Source: Arthrobacter sp. SO3
GTDB lineage: Bacteria > Actinomycetota > Actinomycetes > Actinomycetales > Micrococcaceae
Assembly (NCBI RefSeq): GCF_020532825.1
Contig: NZ_MQTS01000015.1
Coordinates: forward strand, 20,119-84,118
Reading direction: 5' to 3'
DNA: 64,000 bases
The position numbers and the translations under genes are program-made. This document shows positions 33,677-42,421 of this stretch, piece by piece; position 1 is the stretch's first letter; every line of letters begins with the position of its first letter. A model generated the notes under the pieces. That model was given only the letters and a program-made list of their open reading frames with translations. It was not told the origin of the DNA and ran no database searches.

Positions 33677-35062
33677 TCAGGAGATCTTGGCGGCGGCCGT
33701 GGAGCCGGTGGTCGCTGCGGCGGCCGCGGCCACTGCGGGATCCAGCGCGGCATCGCCTTCGGGGCGTTTGCGGGCGTAGAGGTAGGTTGCCACCGCGGTA
33801 ATGCACAGGCACAGGGACAGGAACAGCAGGCCGCTTTGGTTGCTGCCCGTGGCGTCGTTCAGGAGTCCGACGGCGTAGGGGGCAACGAAACCGCCCAGGT
33901 TGCCCAGTGAGTTGATCATGGCCAGGCCGGCGGCAGCGGCGGCCCCCGTCAGGGCAGCGGAAGGCATGGACAGGAACGGTGCGATGGCGCCGTAGATGCC
34001 CATGGCCGAGGCCGTCAGCCCGATCATGGCCAGAATGGGGTTGACGGGCAGCAGGTATCCTGCGGCCAGCAGGCCCATACCGGCCAGCAGCATGCTGACG
34101 GCGGTGTGCCAGGCGCGCTTTCCGGTCCGGTCCGCACGCTTGCTCCAGAAGTAGACGAAGACGGCGGCCACGGTGTACGGGATGCAGACGATGAACCCGA
34201 TCTGGGGGGTGGTGAACTTGCCGAGGGCGGCGACGATCGTGGGCATCCACAGTCCCAGCCCATAGATGCCGCAGACCAGTCCGAAGTAGAGGGCGGAGTA
34301 GACCAGGGTGCGCTTGTCCTTGAGGCCGGCCAGGAAGTTGTGGTTGCCGGCGCCGGACTTGGCGGCCAGTTCGGCTTCCATGGTGCCCGCAAGCCATTCC
34401 CGCTCGTCAGTGTCGAGCCATGTGGCATCCCGCGGGCGGTCGGTCATGAGGATGGGGGTGAGCAGGCCCAGGAGGATGGCCGGGATGCCCTCGATGATGT
34501 ACAGCCACTGCCAGCCCTGGAGGCCCATGACGCCGTCCATCTGCAGGAGCAGCCCGGACACCGGGGCACCCAGGGCGTTGGACACCGGCTGGGCCAGAAT
34601 GAAGATGCCGAGCACGGTCACACGCTGCGCGGCGGGGAACCAGAGAGTCAGGTAGAAGAGGATTGCCGGGAAGAACCCCGCCTCGGCCGCCCCCAGCAGG
34701 AAGCGGACGATATAGTACGTGGATTCGCCGTTCACCAGGCACATGGCCGTGGCGAAGATGCCCCAGGTAATGAGGATGCGGGCCAGCCACTTGCGTGCGC
34801 CGAACCGGTACATGCCTGCATTGCTCGGGATCTCAAGGAGCGCGTAGCCGAGGAAGAAGATGCCGGCGCCCAGCCCGTACGCGGCGGCGTTCAGGCCGAT
34901 GTCCTCGCTCATGGTGAGTTTGGCGAAGCCGACGTTGTTGCGGTCAAGGTAGGCGACAAAGTAGAGCAGGACGATCAGCGGCATAACGCGGCGGCGGACC
35001 TTGCGGAGCGTGCGCTCGCCAAGCTCGCCGAGTCCGGCGGACTTTTGGGAGAGGGAAGTCAT
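33677..35062 (-). CDS. MFS transporter, anion:cation symporter (ACS) type
   Basis: A 461-residue carrier with 12 predicted spans. The start RVMPLIVLLYFVAYLDRNNVGFAKL is diagnostic of the ACS group (tartrate, phthalate, hexuronate and similar organic anions). A conserved loop reads RFLLGAAEAGFFPAI. Two ATG codons lie at 35065 and 35062; the second has AGAAGG at better spacing and is used. Together with the SDR gene it forms an operon whose 5' region carries a 19-bp palindrome at 35167-35185. The likely substrate is a hydroxylated carboxylate, by family and by the SDR neighbour. Confidence 0.88.
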   Translation of the reverse strand: MTSLSQKSAGLGELGERTLRKVRRRVMPLIVLLYFVAYLDRNNVGFAKLTMSEDIGLNAAAYGLGAGIFFLGYALLEIPSNAGMYRFGARKWLARILITWGIFATAMCLVNGESTYYIVRFLLGAAEAGFFPAILFYLTLWFPAAQRVTVLGIFILAQPVSNALGAPVSGLLLQMDGVMGLQGWQWLYIIEGIPAILLGLLTPILMTDRPRDATWLDTDEREWLAGTMEAELAAKSGAGNHNFLAGLKDKRTLVYSALYFGLVCGIYGLGLWMPTIVAALGKFTTPQIGFIVCIPYTVAAVFVYFWSKRADRTGKRAWHTAVSMLLAGMGLLAAGYLLPVNPILAMIGLTASAMGIYGAIAPFLSMPSAALTGAAAAAGLAMINSLGNLGGFVAPYAVGLLNDATGSNQSGLLFLSLCLCITAVATYLYARKRPEGDAALDPAVAAAAAATTGSTAAAKIS

Positions 35063-35166
35063 CATCGACCTTCTGTTTAACGGGGTCCGCACCGGCGGTG
35101 GTGGCGGAGCTCCGTGGGGAGGGTGGGGAGGCTCAGTCCTGGCGCAACGGCTCGAAAGCAACTGAG

Positions 35167-35185
35167 TCAGATGTCAGACATCTGA
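35167..35185 (-). promoter_or_regulatory. 19-bp palindromic operator upstream of the MFS/SDR operon
   Basis: TCAGATGTC-A-GACATCTGA is a perfect 9+1+9 inverted repeat. Its centre TGTCAGACA matches the TGTCnGACA-type sites of FCD GntR regulators. It lies about 100 bases before the MFS start and 75 bases after the GntR gene, so the neighbouring regulator is the likely binder. Confidence 0.7.
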
Positions 35186-35259
35186 TGGAAGAGCATGAGG
35201 AAGAGCATAAAAGAGTGACGTGGGTTACGTCAACCCCCGGCGGGTGTGCGCATGTTGGG

Positions 35260-35967
35260 TCAGGACGCCGCGTTGTGCACGTAGCGCTCGTAGTCCCGGT
35301 ACGTCTGGTCCATGTGTTCGTCCATGCTGCGCCGGGCCAGTTCGGCGTCACCGCTCAGGATCCCGTCCAGGACCTTCTGGTGGTACTCGATGGCGTGCAG
35401 CTGGATTTCCTCGACGGCTGACGTTTCGCGCCGCTTCACGTACAGGAGCTGCCCCAGCTGGGCGAACAGCGCCCGCACAAACGGATTGCCCGAGGCTTTC
35501 AGCACGGCGTCGTGGAAGCCGATGTCCGCCGCCACAAAGGCATCCAGGTCGCCGGAATCATGGAAGCGTTTCATGTCCGCGATGCACTCGCGCATCTGCT
35601 GGGCATGTTCGGGGGTGTGACGTTTGGCCGCCAGCGCGGCGGCCCCGGTTTCCACCATGCGGCGCATCTCAATCAGGCCCGCGCCCACCTGCTCCGCCCC
35701 GCTGCCGTGCGAGGCGGCCTTGAAGATCGCATCAAGGCCGGTCCAGTTGTCGGACGGGTTGACGAAGGTTCCGCGGCCGGCTTTCACGTAGAGGATGTTC
35801 TGCGCGCGCAGGGCCTTCAGCGCTTCGCGCACCGTCAGGCGGCTGACATCGTAGGCCTTGGCGATGTCGGCCTCAGGGGGAATGGCCTGGTGGGGCTGCA
35901 GTTTGCCGTCCAGGATGTCGGCGAGCAGGCCGTCGACGAGGTCGTCAACGAGTGTCCTGCGGCCCAT
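35260..35967 (-). CDS. GntR-family (FCD domain) transcriptional regulator of the MFS/SDR operon
   Basis: A 235-residue FadR-type regulator. The winged helix spans residues 3-70 (IPPEADIAKAYDVSRLTVREALKAL, VKAGRGTFV), and the FCD domain follows with the metal-ligand pattern D-x-G-F-H (AADIGFHDAVL), H (AIEYHQKVLDGI) and H (MDEHMDQTY). ATG at 35967 is chosen over GTG at 35979 because GGTGGGAG lies 6 bases upstream. It is the first gene upstream of the MFS/SDR pair on the same strand; the 19-bp palindrome between them is its probable operator. Ligand likely a sugar acid or hydroxy-acid. Confidence 0.88.
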   Translation of the reverse strand: MGRRTLVDDLVDGLLADILDGKLQPHQAIPPEADIAKAYDVSRLTVREALKALRAQNILYVKAGRGTFVNPSDNWTGLDAIFKAASHGSGAEQVGAGLIEMRRMVETGAAALAAKRHTPEHAQQMRECIADMKRFHDSGDLDAFVAADIGFHDAVLKASGNPFVRALFAQLGQLLYVKRRETSAVEEIQLHAIEYHQKVLDGILSGDAELARRSMDEHMDQTYRDYERYVHNAAS

Positions 35968-36085
35968 CGCGGCTCCCACCTTCAGTCCTGCCTTTTGCTC
36001 CCGGTGCCATCCACATTACAGAAGCCGCCGGACGCGGCGGGAGCCACCGCCCGGCGGCACGGCCCGTATGGGCACTGCCCAGGCG

Positions 36086-36574
36086 TCAGGAAGCCCCGGG
36101 GGTGCCGGCTTCGCGTTGCCCGGGGGCGGCAACGTAGGCGTCAAGCTTGGCGAGGGTCTGCTCGATGCTGGCCGGGTGGCGGCGGAGGTAGCCGGCCAGG
36201 CGCAGCAGGATCCTGGCGCGCACCTGCCTGGCGTCCCACTGTTCCGTGACGAGGGTGCCGGGGTTGCCGGCGTCGTCGGTGGCGGGCTCCAGCAGGTACC
36301 GCCAGATGTGGCCGCCGAAGTGCCGCCAGGCGATCCGCCGGCCCTCCTCGAACTCGCACACCGTGTTGAGGATCTTGTAGTCCAGTTTCATGTTCATGTC
36401 CATGCCGAACTTCGCACCCAGGGCGAGCCGTTCGGGGCCGCGCGGCTGGGCGCCCTTCACGGTGTCCGAGCCGTCGATCACGCTGTGCAACGCGGGGTTG
36501 GACAGCACTTCGAAGATGGCTTCCGGAGCTGCCGCGATGAAGCGGCTGCGGGACACGAGATATCTGTTGGTCAT
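36086..36574 (-). CDS. SRPBCC-family (polyketide cyclase/dehydrase-like) protein
   Basis: A 162-residue helix-grip (START-like) protein: it opens YLVSRSRFIAAAPEAIFEVL, a typical SRPBCC strand-helix, and continues with CEFEEGRRIAWRHFGGHIWRYLLEP, the usual W-rich strand. Members bind small lipophilic ligands; specific function unknown. It stands alone, divergent from the glutamine-amidotransferase-like gene, with starts 53 bases apart. Confidence 0.75.
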   Translation of the reverse strand: MTNRYLVSRSRFIAAAPEAIFEVLSNPALHSVIDGSDTVKGAQPRGPERLALGAKFGMDMNMKLDYKILNTVCEFEEGRRIAWRHFGGHIWRYLLEPATDDAGNPGTLVTEQWDARQVRARILLRLAGYLRRHPASIEQTLAKLDAYVAAPGQREAGTPGAS

Positions 36575-36627
36575 CCGCTAAGCCTAGACCTGCGTTGTGG
36601 GACAGAGGATCTGTTGCACAATAAATC

Positions 36628-37437
36628 ATGCAGACTCCGCCCCTACCCCGCAGCGGCCGGCCCCGCATCGGCGTTCCCGTCCGGCTCAGCAGTTCCACGG
36701 ACCCGGATCCGCGGGTGGCGGAGGCCAACGCGCTCTTCGACTACATCGTGGAACTAGTGCGCGACGGCGGCGGCGAACCGGTGCTGCTGACCGCGCCGGA
36801 GGAGCCGCTCGAGACGCTCGACGGCGTCGTCCTTCCGGGCGGCGGCGACCTGGACCCCCGGCGCTACGGCGAGGTGCCCGGTGACGCCTGCTACGACGTC
36901 AGCCACGCCCAGGACGAACTGGACATGTCCATTGCCCAGCGGTCGATCGGCGCGGGACTCCCGGTGCTCGGCGTCTGCCGGGGGCACCAGCTGCTCAATG
37001 TGCTCTATGGCGGGACGCTGATCCAGGACATGGATCCGGGGACCGTGGCCCACCGGGAACCGGAGCCGGTGGACGGGGCCGGGCCGTGGGCCTGGCACGA
37101 GGTCGAGGTGCAGGGCGGGAGCAAGGTTGCCGGGCTGTACCGCGGAGAAACAGGCAGCGGAACAGCCGGCGGCACCGGCCATGGCAGCGGAGGCAACGGC
37201 ACGGCCCGCGTCACGGTGAGGATTGCCTCCGGCCACCATCAGGCCGTGGGCCGGGTCGCCGCCGGACTTAAGGTGACAGCCGTGGCCGCGGACGGGACCG
37301 TCGAGGCGCTGGAGGACCCGGAACGCTGGGTGGCGTCCGTGCAGTGGCATCCCGAGGCCGTAGAACTCCCGGCCGAGGAGCGGCTGGCCCCGTTCCGCGC
37401 CTTCGTTGAGGTGTGTCGCAGATCTCCCCTGGCCTGA
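36628..37437 (+). CDS. Class I glutamine amidotransferase-like hydrolase (gamma-glutamyl-GABA hydrolase, PuuD-like)
   Basis: A 269-residue peptidase C26-type enzyme. The nucleophile elbow LGVCRGHQLLNVLYGG holds the catalytic Cys, and the His/Glu pair lies in VQWHPEAVELP near the C-terminus. PuuD-type enzymes remove glutamate from gamma-glutamyl-GABA in putrescine breakdown; other substrates occur in this family. An insertion rich in Gly/Thr/Ser (about 175-192) interrupts the barrel. No other Puu gene adjoins it, though the ureohydrolase and PuuR-like regulator lie 10 kb away. It is followed by the iolR gene on the same strand after 116 bases. Confidence 0.82.
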   Translation: MQTPPLPRSGRPRIGVPVRLSSSTDPDPRVAEANALFDYIVELVRDGGGEPVLLTAPEEPLETLDGVVLPGGGDLDPRRYGEVPGDACYDVSHAQDELDMSIAQRSIGAGLPVLGVCRGHQLLNVLYGGTLIQDMDPGTVAHREPEPVDGAGPWAWHEVEVQGGSKVAGLYRGETGSGTAGGTGHGSGGNGTARVTVRIASGHHQAVGRVAAGLKVTAVAADGTVEALEDPERWVASVQWHPEAVELPAEERLAPFRAFVEVCRRSPLA

Positions 37438-37465
37438 AACGCCCTGCTATCATGGACTTAGGCAG

Positions 37466-37487
37466 TATGTCCTATCAAGCGAACATA
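37466..37487 (+). promoter_or_regulatory. IolR-like site upstream of iolR
   Basis: TGTCCTATCA (37468-37477 region) differs at one position from KGWCHTRACA, the IolR motif I recall from Corynebacterium. TATGT (37466-37470) and ACATA (37483-37487) also form an inverted repeat. It lies about 75 bases before the iolR start and would allow autoregulation. Confidence 0.45.
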
Positions 37488-37553
37488 TGCCGAGGAACGT
37501 GACCGGCGGCCCAACCTGGGCCCAGGTCCGGGGCACAAGGGAGCGCTTCAACA

Positions 37554-38309
37554 GTGGCTATTCAAAAAGTGGCGAATCAACTCAAACTCAACGTCGACCG
37601 GTCCTCCCCGGTCCCGCTCTACCACCAGGTGGTCCAGGGCATTGAAGCCGCGATCCACGGCGGGATCCTTCCGCCAGGGAGCCGGCTCGACAACGAGATC
37701 GACCTGGCCGCCCAGCTGAACCTCTCCCGCCCCACCATGCGCAAAGCCATGGACGAACTGGTCCGCTCGGGCCTGCTGGTGCGCAAGCGCGGCGTCGGCA
37801 CCCAGGTGGTCTCCAGCCAGGTCCGGCGCCCCCTGGAACTCTCCAGCCTGTACGACGACCTCAGCAACAACGGGAGCAAGCCCACCACGGAGGTGCTGAG
37901 CTTCTCCCACGATGAGGCCGACCCAGCCACCCGACAGGCACTGGAGCTCCCCGACGGCGCCAAGGTCTACCACTTCACCCGGCTCCGGAAGGTCGGCGGC
38001 AAACCGCTGGCGCTGATGGAGAACTGGGTCCGCGATGACATCACCCCCCTCGACGAGGCGCTCCTGGGCTCACAAGGCCTGTACGGAATCCTCCGCAACG
38101 GCGGCGTAAATTTCCGGCTCGCCTCACAGCGGATCGGCGCCATGATCGCCAACGACTACCAGGCCACCCTGCTGGAAACCACTCCCGGCTCGGCCCTCGT
38201 GACCATGGAGCGCACCGCCGTGGACGATACCGGGCGCCAGGTGGAGACCGGACACCATGTCTACCGCGCGGATTCCTACAGCTTCGAAATGACGCTCGTC
38301 CAAAGGTAG
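37554..38309 (+). CDS. iolR: GntR/UTRA-family regulator, probable IolR
   Basis: A 251-residue HutC-type regulator. The winged helix is at 15-85 (VPLYHQVVQGIEAAIHGG, NLSRPTMRKAMDELVRSGLL), followed by a UTRA effector domain (95-248; LSFSHDEADPATRQALEL, ending HHVYRADSYSFEM). The GTG start at 37554 has GGGAGCG about 9 bases upstream. It is followed by iolB and is near both inositol operons. In Corynebacterium the iol regulator is of the same family and acts as a repressor; the presence of sites resembling its motif in front of several inositol units here supports the name. The effector is presumably an inositol catabolite. Confidence 0.82.
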   Translation: MAIQKVANQLKLNVDRSSPVPLYHQVVQGIEAAIHGGILPPGSRLDNEIDLAAQLNLSRPTMRKAMDELVRSGLLVRKRGVGTQVVSSQVRRPLELSSLYDDLSNNGSKPTTEVLSFSHDEADPATRQALELPDGAKVYHFTRLRKVGGKPLALMENWVRDDITPLDEALLGSQGLYGILRNGGVNFRLASQRIGAMIANDYQATLLETTPGSALVTMERTAVDDTGRQVETGHHVYRADSYSFEMTLVQR

Positions 38310-38434
38310 GCGGCACCGCGCCAGCTGGCCGTTCAGCGCTGCGCGCCCCGCCGTCGCGAACACCCCGCCGCGAGCACCCCTCCCCGTCAACTACCCGCGC
38401 CTTCCTCCGGCGCGACAACGAAAGGGCTGAACTC

Positions 38435-39331
38435 ATGGCCAACTGGGTCTATCCGCTCGGCACCGCCGCCCAAGGCAGCTGGGACATCTCGCTGGGACCG
38501 TTAGATTCCGCCGTGCCGGTGGAAGGCTGGGCCCACACCGGGCTGAAGGTCGCCACGCTGGGCGCCGGGGCCGCCGTCGAACTCCCCGCGGCGGACGAGG
38601 AACGCATCGTGGTCCCGCTCAACGGGTCCTTCACGGTGTCCGTCGACGGCGAGGACTACCGGCTGGCCGGCCGGGCGGACGTCTTCAGCGGCCCCAGCGA
38701 CGTCCTGTATACGGGAACCGGGAGGGCCCTGAGCATCAGTTCGGCCGGCGGCGGTCGCGTCGCCGTGGCCACGGCCCCGGCCAAGGCCTCCTACCCGACT
38801 CGCCTCATCACGGCCGCGGAGACCCCGGTGGAACTGCGCGGGGCCGGCAACTGCTCCCGCCAGGTCCACAACTTCGGCACCCCCGCCGCGCTGGAGGCAG
38901 ACCGCTTCATCGTCTGCGAGGTCCTCACCCCGGCCGGCAACTGGTCCTCCTATCCCCCGCACAAGCACGACCAGGAGAAGGACGGCGAAACCAGCCTCGA
39001 GGAGATCTACTACTTTGAAACCCGGGTGACGCCCGGCGCTCCGGCACGGCCGGGGGCGGACGACGCGATCGGCTACCAGCGCGTATACGCCTCGGACGAA
39101 CGGCCCATCGATGTCGCGGCGGAGGTGCGGACCGGCGACGTCGTCCTGGTGCCGTACGGCTGGCACGGGCCGGCGATGGCGGCTCCGGGCTATGACCTGT
39201 ACTACCTCAATGTGATGGCCGGCCCCGGCCCGGTCCGCGAGTGGCTCATCAGCGACGACCCGCACCACGGCTGGATCCGCCAGACGTGGGAAGGCCAGGA
39301 CCTCGATCCGCGGCTGCCCTTCGGCGCCTGA
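38435..39331 (+). CDS. iolB: 5-deoxy-glucuronate isomerase (IolB)
   Basis: A 298-residue bicupin enzyme that isomerises 5-deoxy-D-glucuronate to 2-deoxy-5-keto-D-gluconate in inositol catabolism. Metal-site motifs are visible in the second cupin: PPHKHD, LEEIYYFET and PYGWHGP, with length matching the family. The first cupin (VPLNGSFTVSVDGEDYRL) lacks the ligands. ATG at 38435 follows GAAAGGGCTGAACTC. It sits 125 bases after iolR on the + strand, separated from the main operon, and ends before a strong bidirectional hairpin. Confidence 0.92.
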   Translation: MANWVYPLGTAAQGSWDISLGPLDSAVPVEGWAHTGLKVATLGAGAAVELPAADEERIVVPLNGSFTVSVDGEDYRLAGRADVFSGPSDVLYTGTGRALSISSAGGGRVAVATAPAKASYPTRLITAAETPVELRGAGNCSRQVHNFGTPAALEADRFIVCEVLTPAGNWSSYPPHKHDQEKDGETSLEEIYYFETRVTPGAPARPGADDAIGYQRVYASDERPIDVAAEVRTGDVVLVPYGWHGPAMAAPGYDLYYLNVMAGPGPVREWLISDDPHHGWIRQTWEGQDLDPRLPFGA

Positions 39332-39356
39332 GACGCCGCTACCCACTACAGACAAA

Positions 39357-39390
39357 AAGAACCCCGGAGCCCTTGGGCTCCGGGGTTCTT
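39357..39390. terminator. Bidirectional terminator between iolB and the dehydrogenase operon
   Basis: A perfect 16-bp stem (39357-39372 with 39375-39390) flanked by AAAAAGA on one side and TTCTTG on the other lies between convergent genes, an intrinsic terminator for both. Confidence 0.85.
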
Positions 39391-39429
39391 GCGCTCCACC
39401 CGGCGACGGAACCGGATGGGGCGGTCCGT

Positions 39430-40464
39430 TCAGCCGGCCACGGCCTGGACCACGCGGACCGGCACGCCGGTCGCGAGGGATTCCTGGGCGGCGTCCGCGA
39501 CCCGGGAGGCGGCCACCGCATCCTCCGGGGTGCAGGGGTTGTCCCGGCGGCCCAGGATCAACTCGACGAAAGCCGCCATCTCGGAGCGGTAGGCCGCCTC
39601 GAAGCGCTCGGCGAAGGTCCGGTGCGGCTTTCCGGCCGGGAACGAGACCCCGGCTTCGGCCGAGGCCAGCGCCGATTTGTCGTCCAGGCCAACCATGAGC
39701 GAACGGCGGGAACCCTGGATTTCCAGCCGCACGTCGTGGCCCGCCCCGTTGTACCGGGTGGCCGAGACCGTTCCCACAGTGCCGTCGTCGAAGGTCACCA
39801 GCGCGAGGGCGGTGTCCACATCGCCGGCTTCCCCGATGGCCGGGTCCCCGTTGTTGGAGCCCCTGGCGTACACCTCGACGATTTCCCGGCCGGTGAGCCA
39901 GCGCAGGATGTCGAAGTCGTGGACCGAGCAGTCCCGGAACAGTCCCCCGGAGCTGGCCAGGAACTCGACCGGCGGCGGGGCCATGTCGCAGGTGACGGCG
40001 CGCAGCGAGTGGATCCAGCCCAGTTCCCCGGCCTGGTAGGCGCGCCGGGCCTCCTGGTAGCCGGCGTCGAAGCGGCGCTGGTGGCCGATCTGGACCACGC
40101 CAAGCCGGTCCCGGATGTACTCGAGGACGGGCAGGGCGTCGGCCATGTTCAGGGCTACGGGCTTCTCGCAGAAGACCGGGATTCCGGCGTCCACTCCGGC
40201 CTTGATCAGCTCCGGATGGGTGCCGGTTCCGGTGGCGATGACGAGTCCGTCCAGCCCGGAAGCGAGGAGCGTCTCCACGGAGGGCAGGAACTCGGCACCG
40301 AGCCCGGCGGCAACGGTCCGCGCGTGCTCTTCGGCGACGTCCGTGAGCCGGAGCCGGACGTTGATGCCCTGCGGGTTCAGGACGCCGTTGAGCCCGGCGA
40401 TGTTGTTGGCGTGCATCACGCCGATCCGCCCCACCCCGACCAGTCCGAGGATTACGTCTTTCAT
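39430..40464 (-). CDS. Gfo/Idh/MocA-family dehydrogenase, inositol dehydrogenase-like
   Basis: A 344-residue NAD(P)-dependent sugar/polyol dehydrogenase. N-terminal Rossmann loop GLVGVGRIGVMHA, the family EKP motif (VFCEKPVALN) near 115-125 and a conserved DCSVHDFDILRWLTG with catalytic His/Asp are present. Such enzymes oxidise myo-, scyllo- or D-chiro-inositol or related sugars. It is the last of six genes in the ABC-transporter operon and starts within the end of the TIM-barrel gene (ATGA overlap). The operon carries an IolR-like site, so an inositol isomer is the best substrate guess. Confidence 0.85.
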   Translation of the reverse strand: MKDVILGLVGVGRIGVMHANNIAGLNGVLNPQGINVRLRLTDVAEEHARTVAAGLGAEFLPSVETLLASGLDGLVIATGTGTHPELIKAGVDAGIPVFCEKPVALNMADALPVLEYIRDRLGVVQIGHQRRFDAGYQEARRAYQAGELGWIHSLRAVTCDMAPPPVEFLASSGGLFRDCSVHDFDILRWLTGREIVEVYARGSNNGDPAIGEAGDVDTALALVTFDDGTVGTVSATRYNGAGHDVRLEIQGSRRSLMVGLDDKSALASAEAGVSFPAGKPHRTFAERFEAAYRSEMAAFVELILGRRDNPCTPEDAVAASRVADAAQESLATGVPVRVVQAVAG

Positions 40465-41255
40465 GCGTCTGCTCCTATGTGTAGTGCCGGCACGGTGAAT
40501 GCCGCCCGGAAAGCCTCCAGGGCAGCGTCGCTGTCACCGCTGGCCCAGGCTTCCATGCCCACGGTCCCGTCGTAGCCTGCCCCGGCGAGTGCCCTCGCGA
40601 CGGCAGCGTAGTTGATTTCACCGGTTCCGGGTTCGCAGCGGCCCGGAACATCCGCCACCTGGATCTCACCGATGTGGGGCAGTGCGGCCCGCACCAGTTC
40701 AATGAGGTTCCCCTCCCCCAGCTGGGCGTGATACAGGTCCAGCATGAGTTTCACCCTGGGGTGGCCGGCGGCCGCCACGAGCGCGAGGGTGTCCTTGGCT
40801 CGGGCCAGCGGGATGCCGGGGTGGTCGAGGATGGTGTTGAGGTTCTCGAGGCAGAACGTCACCCCGTATTTCTCGCCGAGCCGGCCGAGCCGCTCGAGGG
40901 TCCGGGCCCCGGTGATCCACATCAGCCCGCTGGACCGGTAGACGGGACGGGCCGCGTGGCCGTCGATGAGTTCGGCCGGGTGCACCACCATCCGGCTCAC
41001 GCCTAGCTCCAAGGCGATGGGGATCAGCGACTCGGCCGTCCGCACCACCTCATCGGCCGATTCGGGGTCCACCAGGCTGCCGGCGGTGTATCCCGTCATG
41101 GACGAGAACACGGCCCCGGTGGCCTTGAGGGCTCCGATGTCTTTGGTCCTGGAGTCCCAGAGTTCGACGTCGAACCCGGCCTCGTGGATCCGGCGCACCC
41201 GCTCCGTGAACGGGAGGCCGGTGAAGACCATCTCCGCGCAGACGGCCAGGCGCAT
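40461..41255 (-). CDS. TIM-barrel sugar isomerase/epimerase (hydroxypyruvate isomerase-like)
   Basis: A 264-residue AP endonuclease-2-fold enzyme. Visible metal-site segments are TFCLENLNT (Glu), KLMLDLYHAQ (Asp, His), IGEIQVADVPGR (Gln) and GTVGMEAW (Glu), the order seen in hydroxypyruvate isomerase (Hyi) and inosose isomerase (IolI). In an inositol-linked operon an inosose isomerase role is plausible. It overlaps both neighbours: TGATG with the upstream dehydrogenase and ATGA with the downstream one, showing tight coupling of three catabolic genes. Confidence 0.82.
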   Translation of the reverse strand: MRLAVCAEMVFTGLPFTERVRRIHEAGFDVELWDSRTKDIGALKATGAVFSSMTGYTAGSLVDPESADEVVRTAESLIPIALELGVSRMVVHPAELIDGHAARPVYRSSGLMWITGARTLERLGRLGEKYGVTFCLENLNTILDHPGIPLARAKDTLALVAAAGHPRVKLMLDLYHAQLGEGNLIELVRAALPHIGEIQVADVPGRCEPGTGEINYAAVARALAGAGYDGTVGMEAWASGDSDAALEAFRAAFTVPALHIGADA

Positions 41256-42388
41256 CAGAGGACTGCCGTCTCGTTGACCGCAGCTGTGTTGACGGCCCCT
41301 GTGTTGACGGCACCTGCGTTGACGGCAACCGGGGTGCCGCGCTTGACCGACTCGATGCAGGCCAGCGCCACGGCCAATGCGCGCCGGGCGTCGGCAGCGC
41401 CGGGCGTGAGCGAGTAGGCGGCCGACGGGGGCGTGGTGCCGTCGCGCCGTGCGCGCACGGCGTCGGCAAAGTCGACGAGTTCATCGGTGTAGGCCTGGCG
41501 GAACAGCTCGATGTTCAGCCGCGGGGTGTCGGCCGACATCCCTTCGGCGGTGAACCGGCGCGCGGCGGTTTCCGTGGCGCGGCCGGCCTGGACCATGCCC
41601 TTGGAGCCGAAGACTTCCCCGCGGATGTCGTAGCCGTAGAGGGCGCTGAAATTTGCCTCGGCCACCGCGATGGAACCGTTGCTGTAGCGGATGGTCACGA
41701 CTGCCGTGTCCAGGAAGCCCTGGTCGCGCAGTCCGGGTTCCACGAGCGCGTCGGCAACGGCGTAGACGTCCACCGGTTCGGCGCCTTCGTTGAACCAGTT
41801 CAGCGTGTCGAAGTCGTGAATCAGGGTTTCCAGGAAGACGGTCCACGCCGGGACCCTGGCTGCGTGCGGGATGCGTCCCGTGCCGGGATCCCGGGTCAGC
41901 GACCGCAGCAGTTGCGGTGTTCCGACGGTTCCGGCGGCGAGATCCTTCTTGGCGGCCTGGAAGTCCGCCGCGTACCGGCGGTTGAAGCCGATCTGGAAAT
42001 GCACTCCTGCTGCCTCCACGGCGGCCAGGGCGGCGTCGAGCTCGTCGAGCCCCTGCCCGGCCGGCTTCTCGCAGAACACATGCTTCCCGGCGGCGGCGGC
42101 CTGGGCGATCAGCGCGGAGTGGAAGCGCGCCGGGCTGGCAATGATGACGGCGTCGATTTCCGGGTCGGCGAGGATGTCGCCCGCGTCGGCGGTCACCTTG
42201 CCGGCTCCCAGGGCGGTTGCCAGCGCGCCAGCGGATTCCACGTTGGGGTCAGCGATGGCCGCGAGCTCGGCGCCCGGGACCCGGCGGGCGATGCTTTCGG
42301 CGTGGAAAGCACCCATCCAGCCCGAGCCGATGAGCCCGATCCGCACGGGCAGGACGGCGTCGGAAGGGTTGTGGTTCAGGTAAGCCAA
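41255..42388 (-). CDS. Gfo/Idh/MocA-family dehydrogenase with repetitive C-terminal tail
   Basis: A 377-residue NAD(P)-dependent dehydrogenase: Rossmann loop IGLIGSGWMGAFHAE, EKP motif (VFCEKPAGQGL), substrate-domain segment FLETLIHDFDTLNWF with catalytic His/Asp. The last 20 residues form a tandem repeat of GAVNT units, encoded by 15-base repeats at 41272-41325. It is the fourth gene of the ABC-transporter operon, downstream of the ATPase gene by 33 bases. It likely oxidises an inositol isomer or sugar delivered by the transporter. Confidence 0.85.
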   Translation of the reverse strand: MAYLNHNPSDAVLPVRIGLIGSGWMGAFHAESIARRVPGAELAAIADPNVESAGALATALGAGKVTADAGDILADPEIDAVIIASPARFHSALIAQAAAAGKHVFCEKPAGQGLDELDAALAAVEAAGVHFQIGFNRRYAADFQAAKKDLAAGTVGTPQLLRSLTRDPGTGRIPHAARVPAWTVFLETLIHDFDTLNWFNEGAEPVDVYAVADALVEPGLRDQGFLDTAVVTIRYSNGSIAVAEANFSALYGYDIRGEVFGSKGMVQAGRATETAARRFTAEGMSADTPRLNIELFRQAYTDELVDFADAVRARRDGTTPPSAAYSLTPGAADARRALAVALACIESVKRGTPVAVNAGAVNTGAVNTAAVNETAVL

Positions 42389-42421
42389 AGGCTTGTCCTT
42401 TCTAGATTCAGACCGCAGTTA

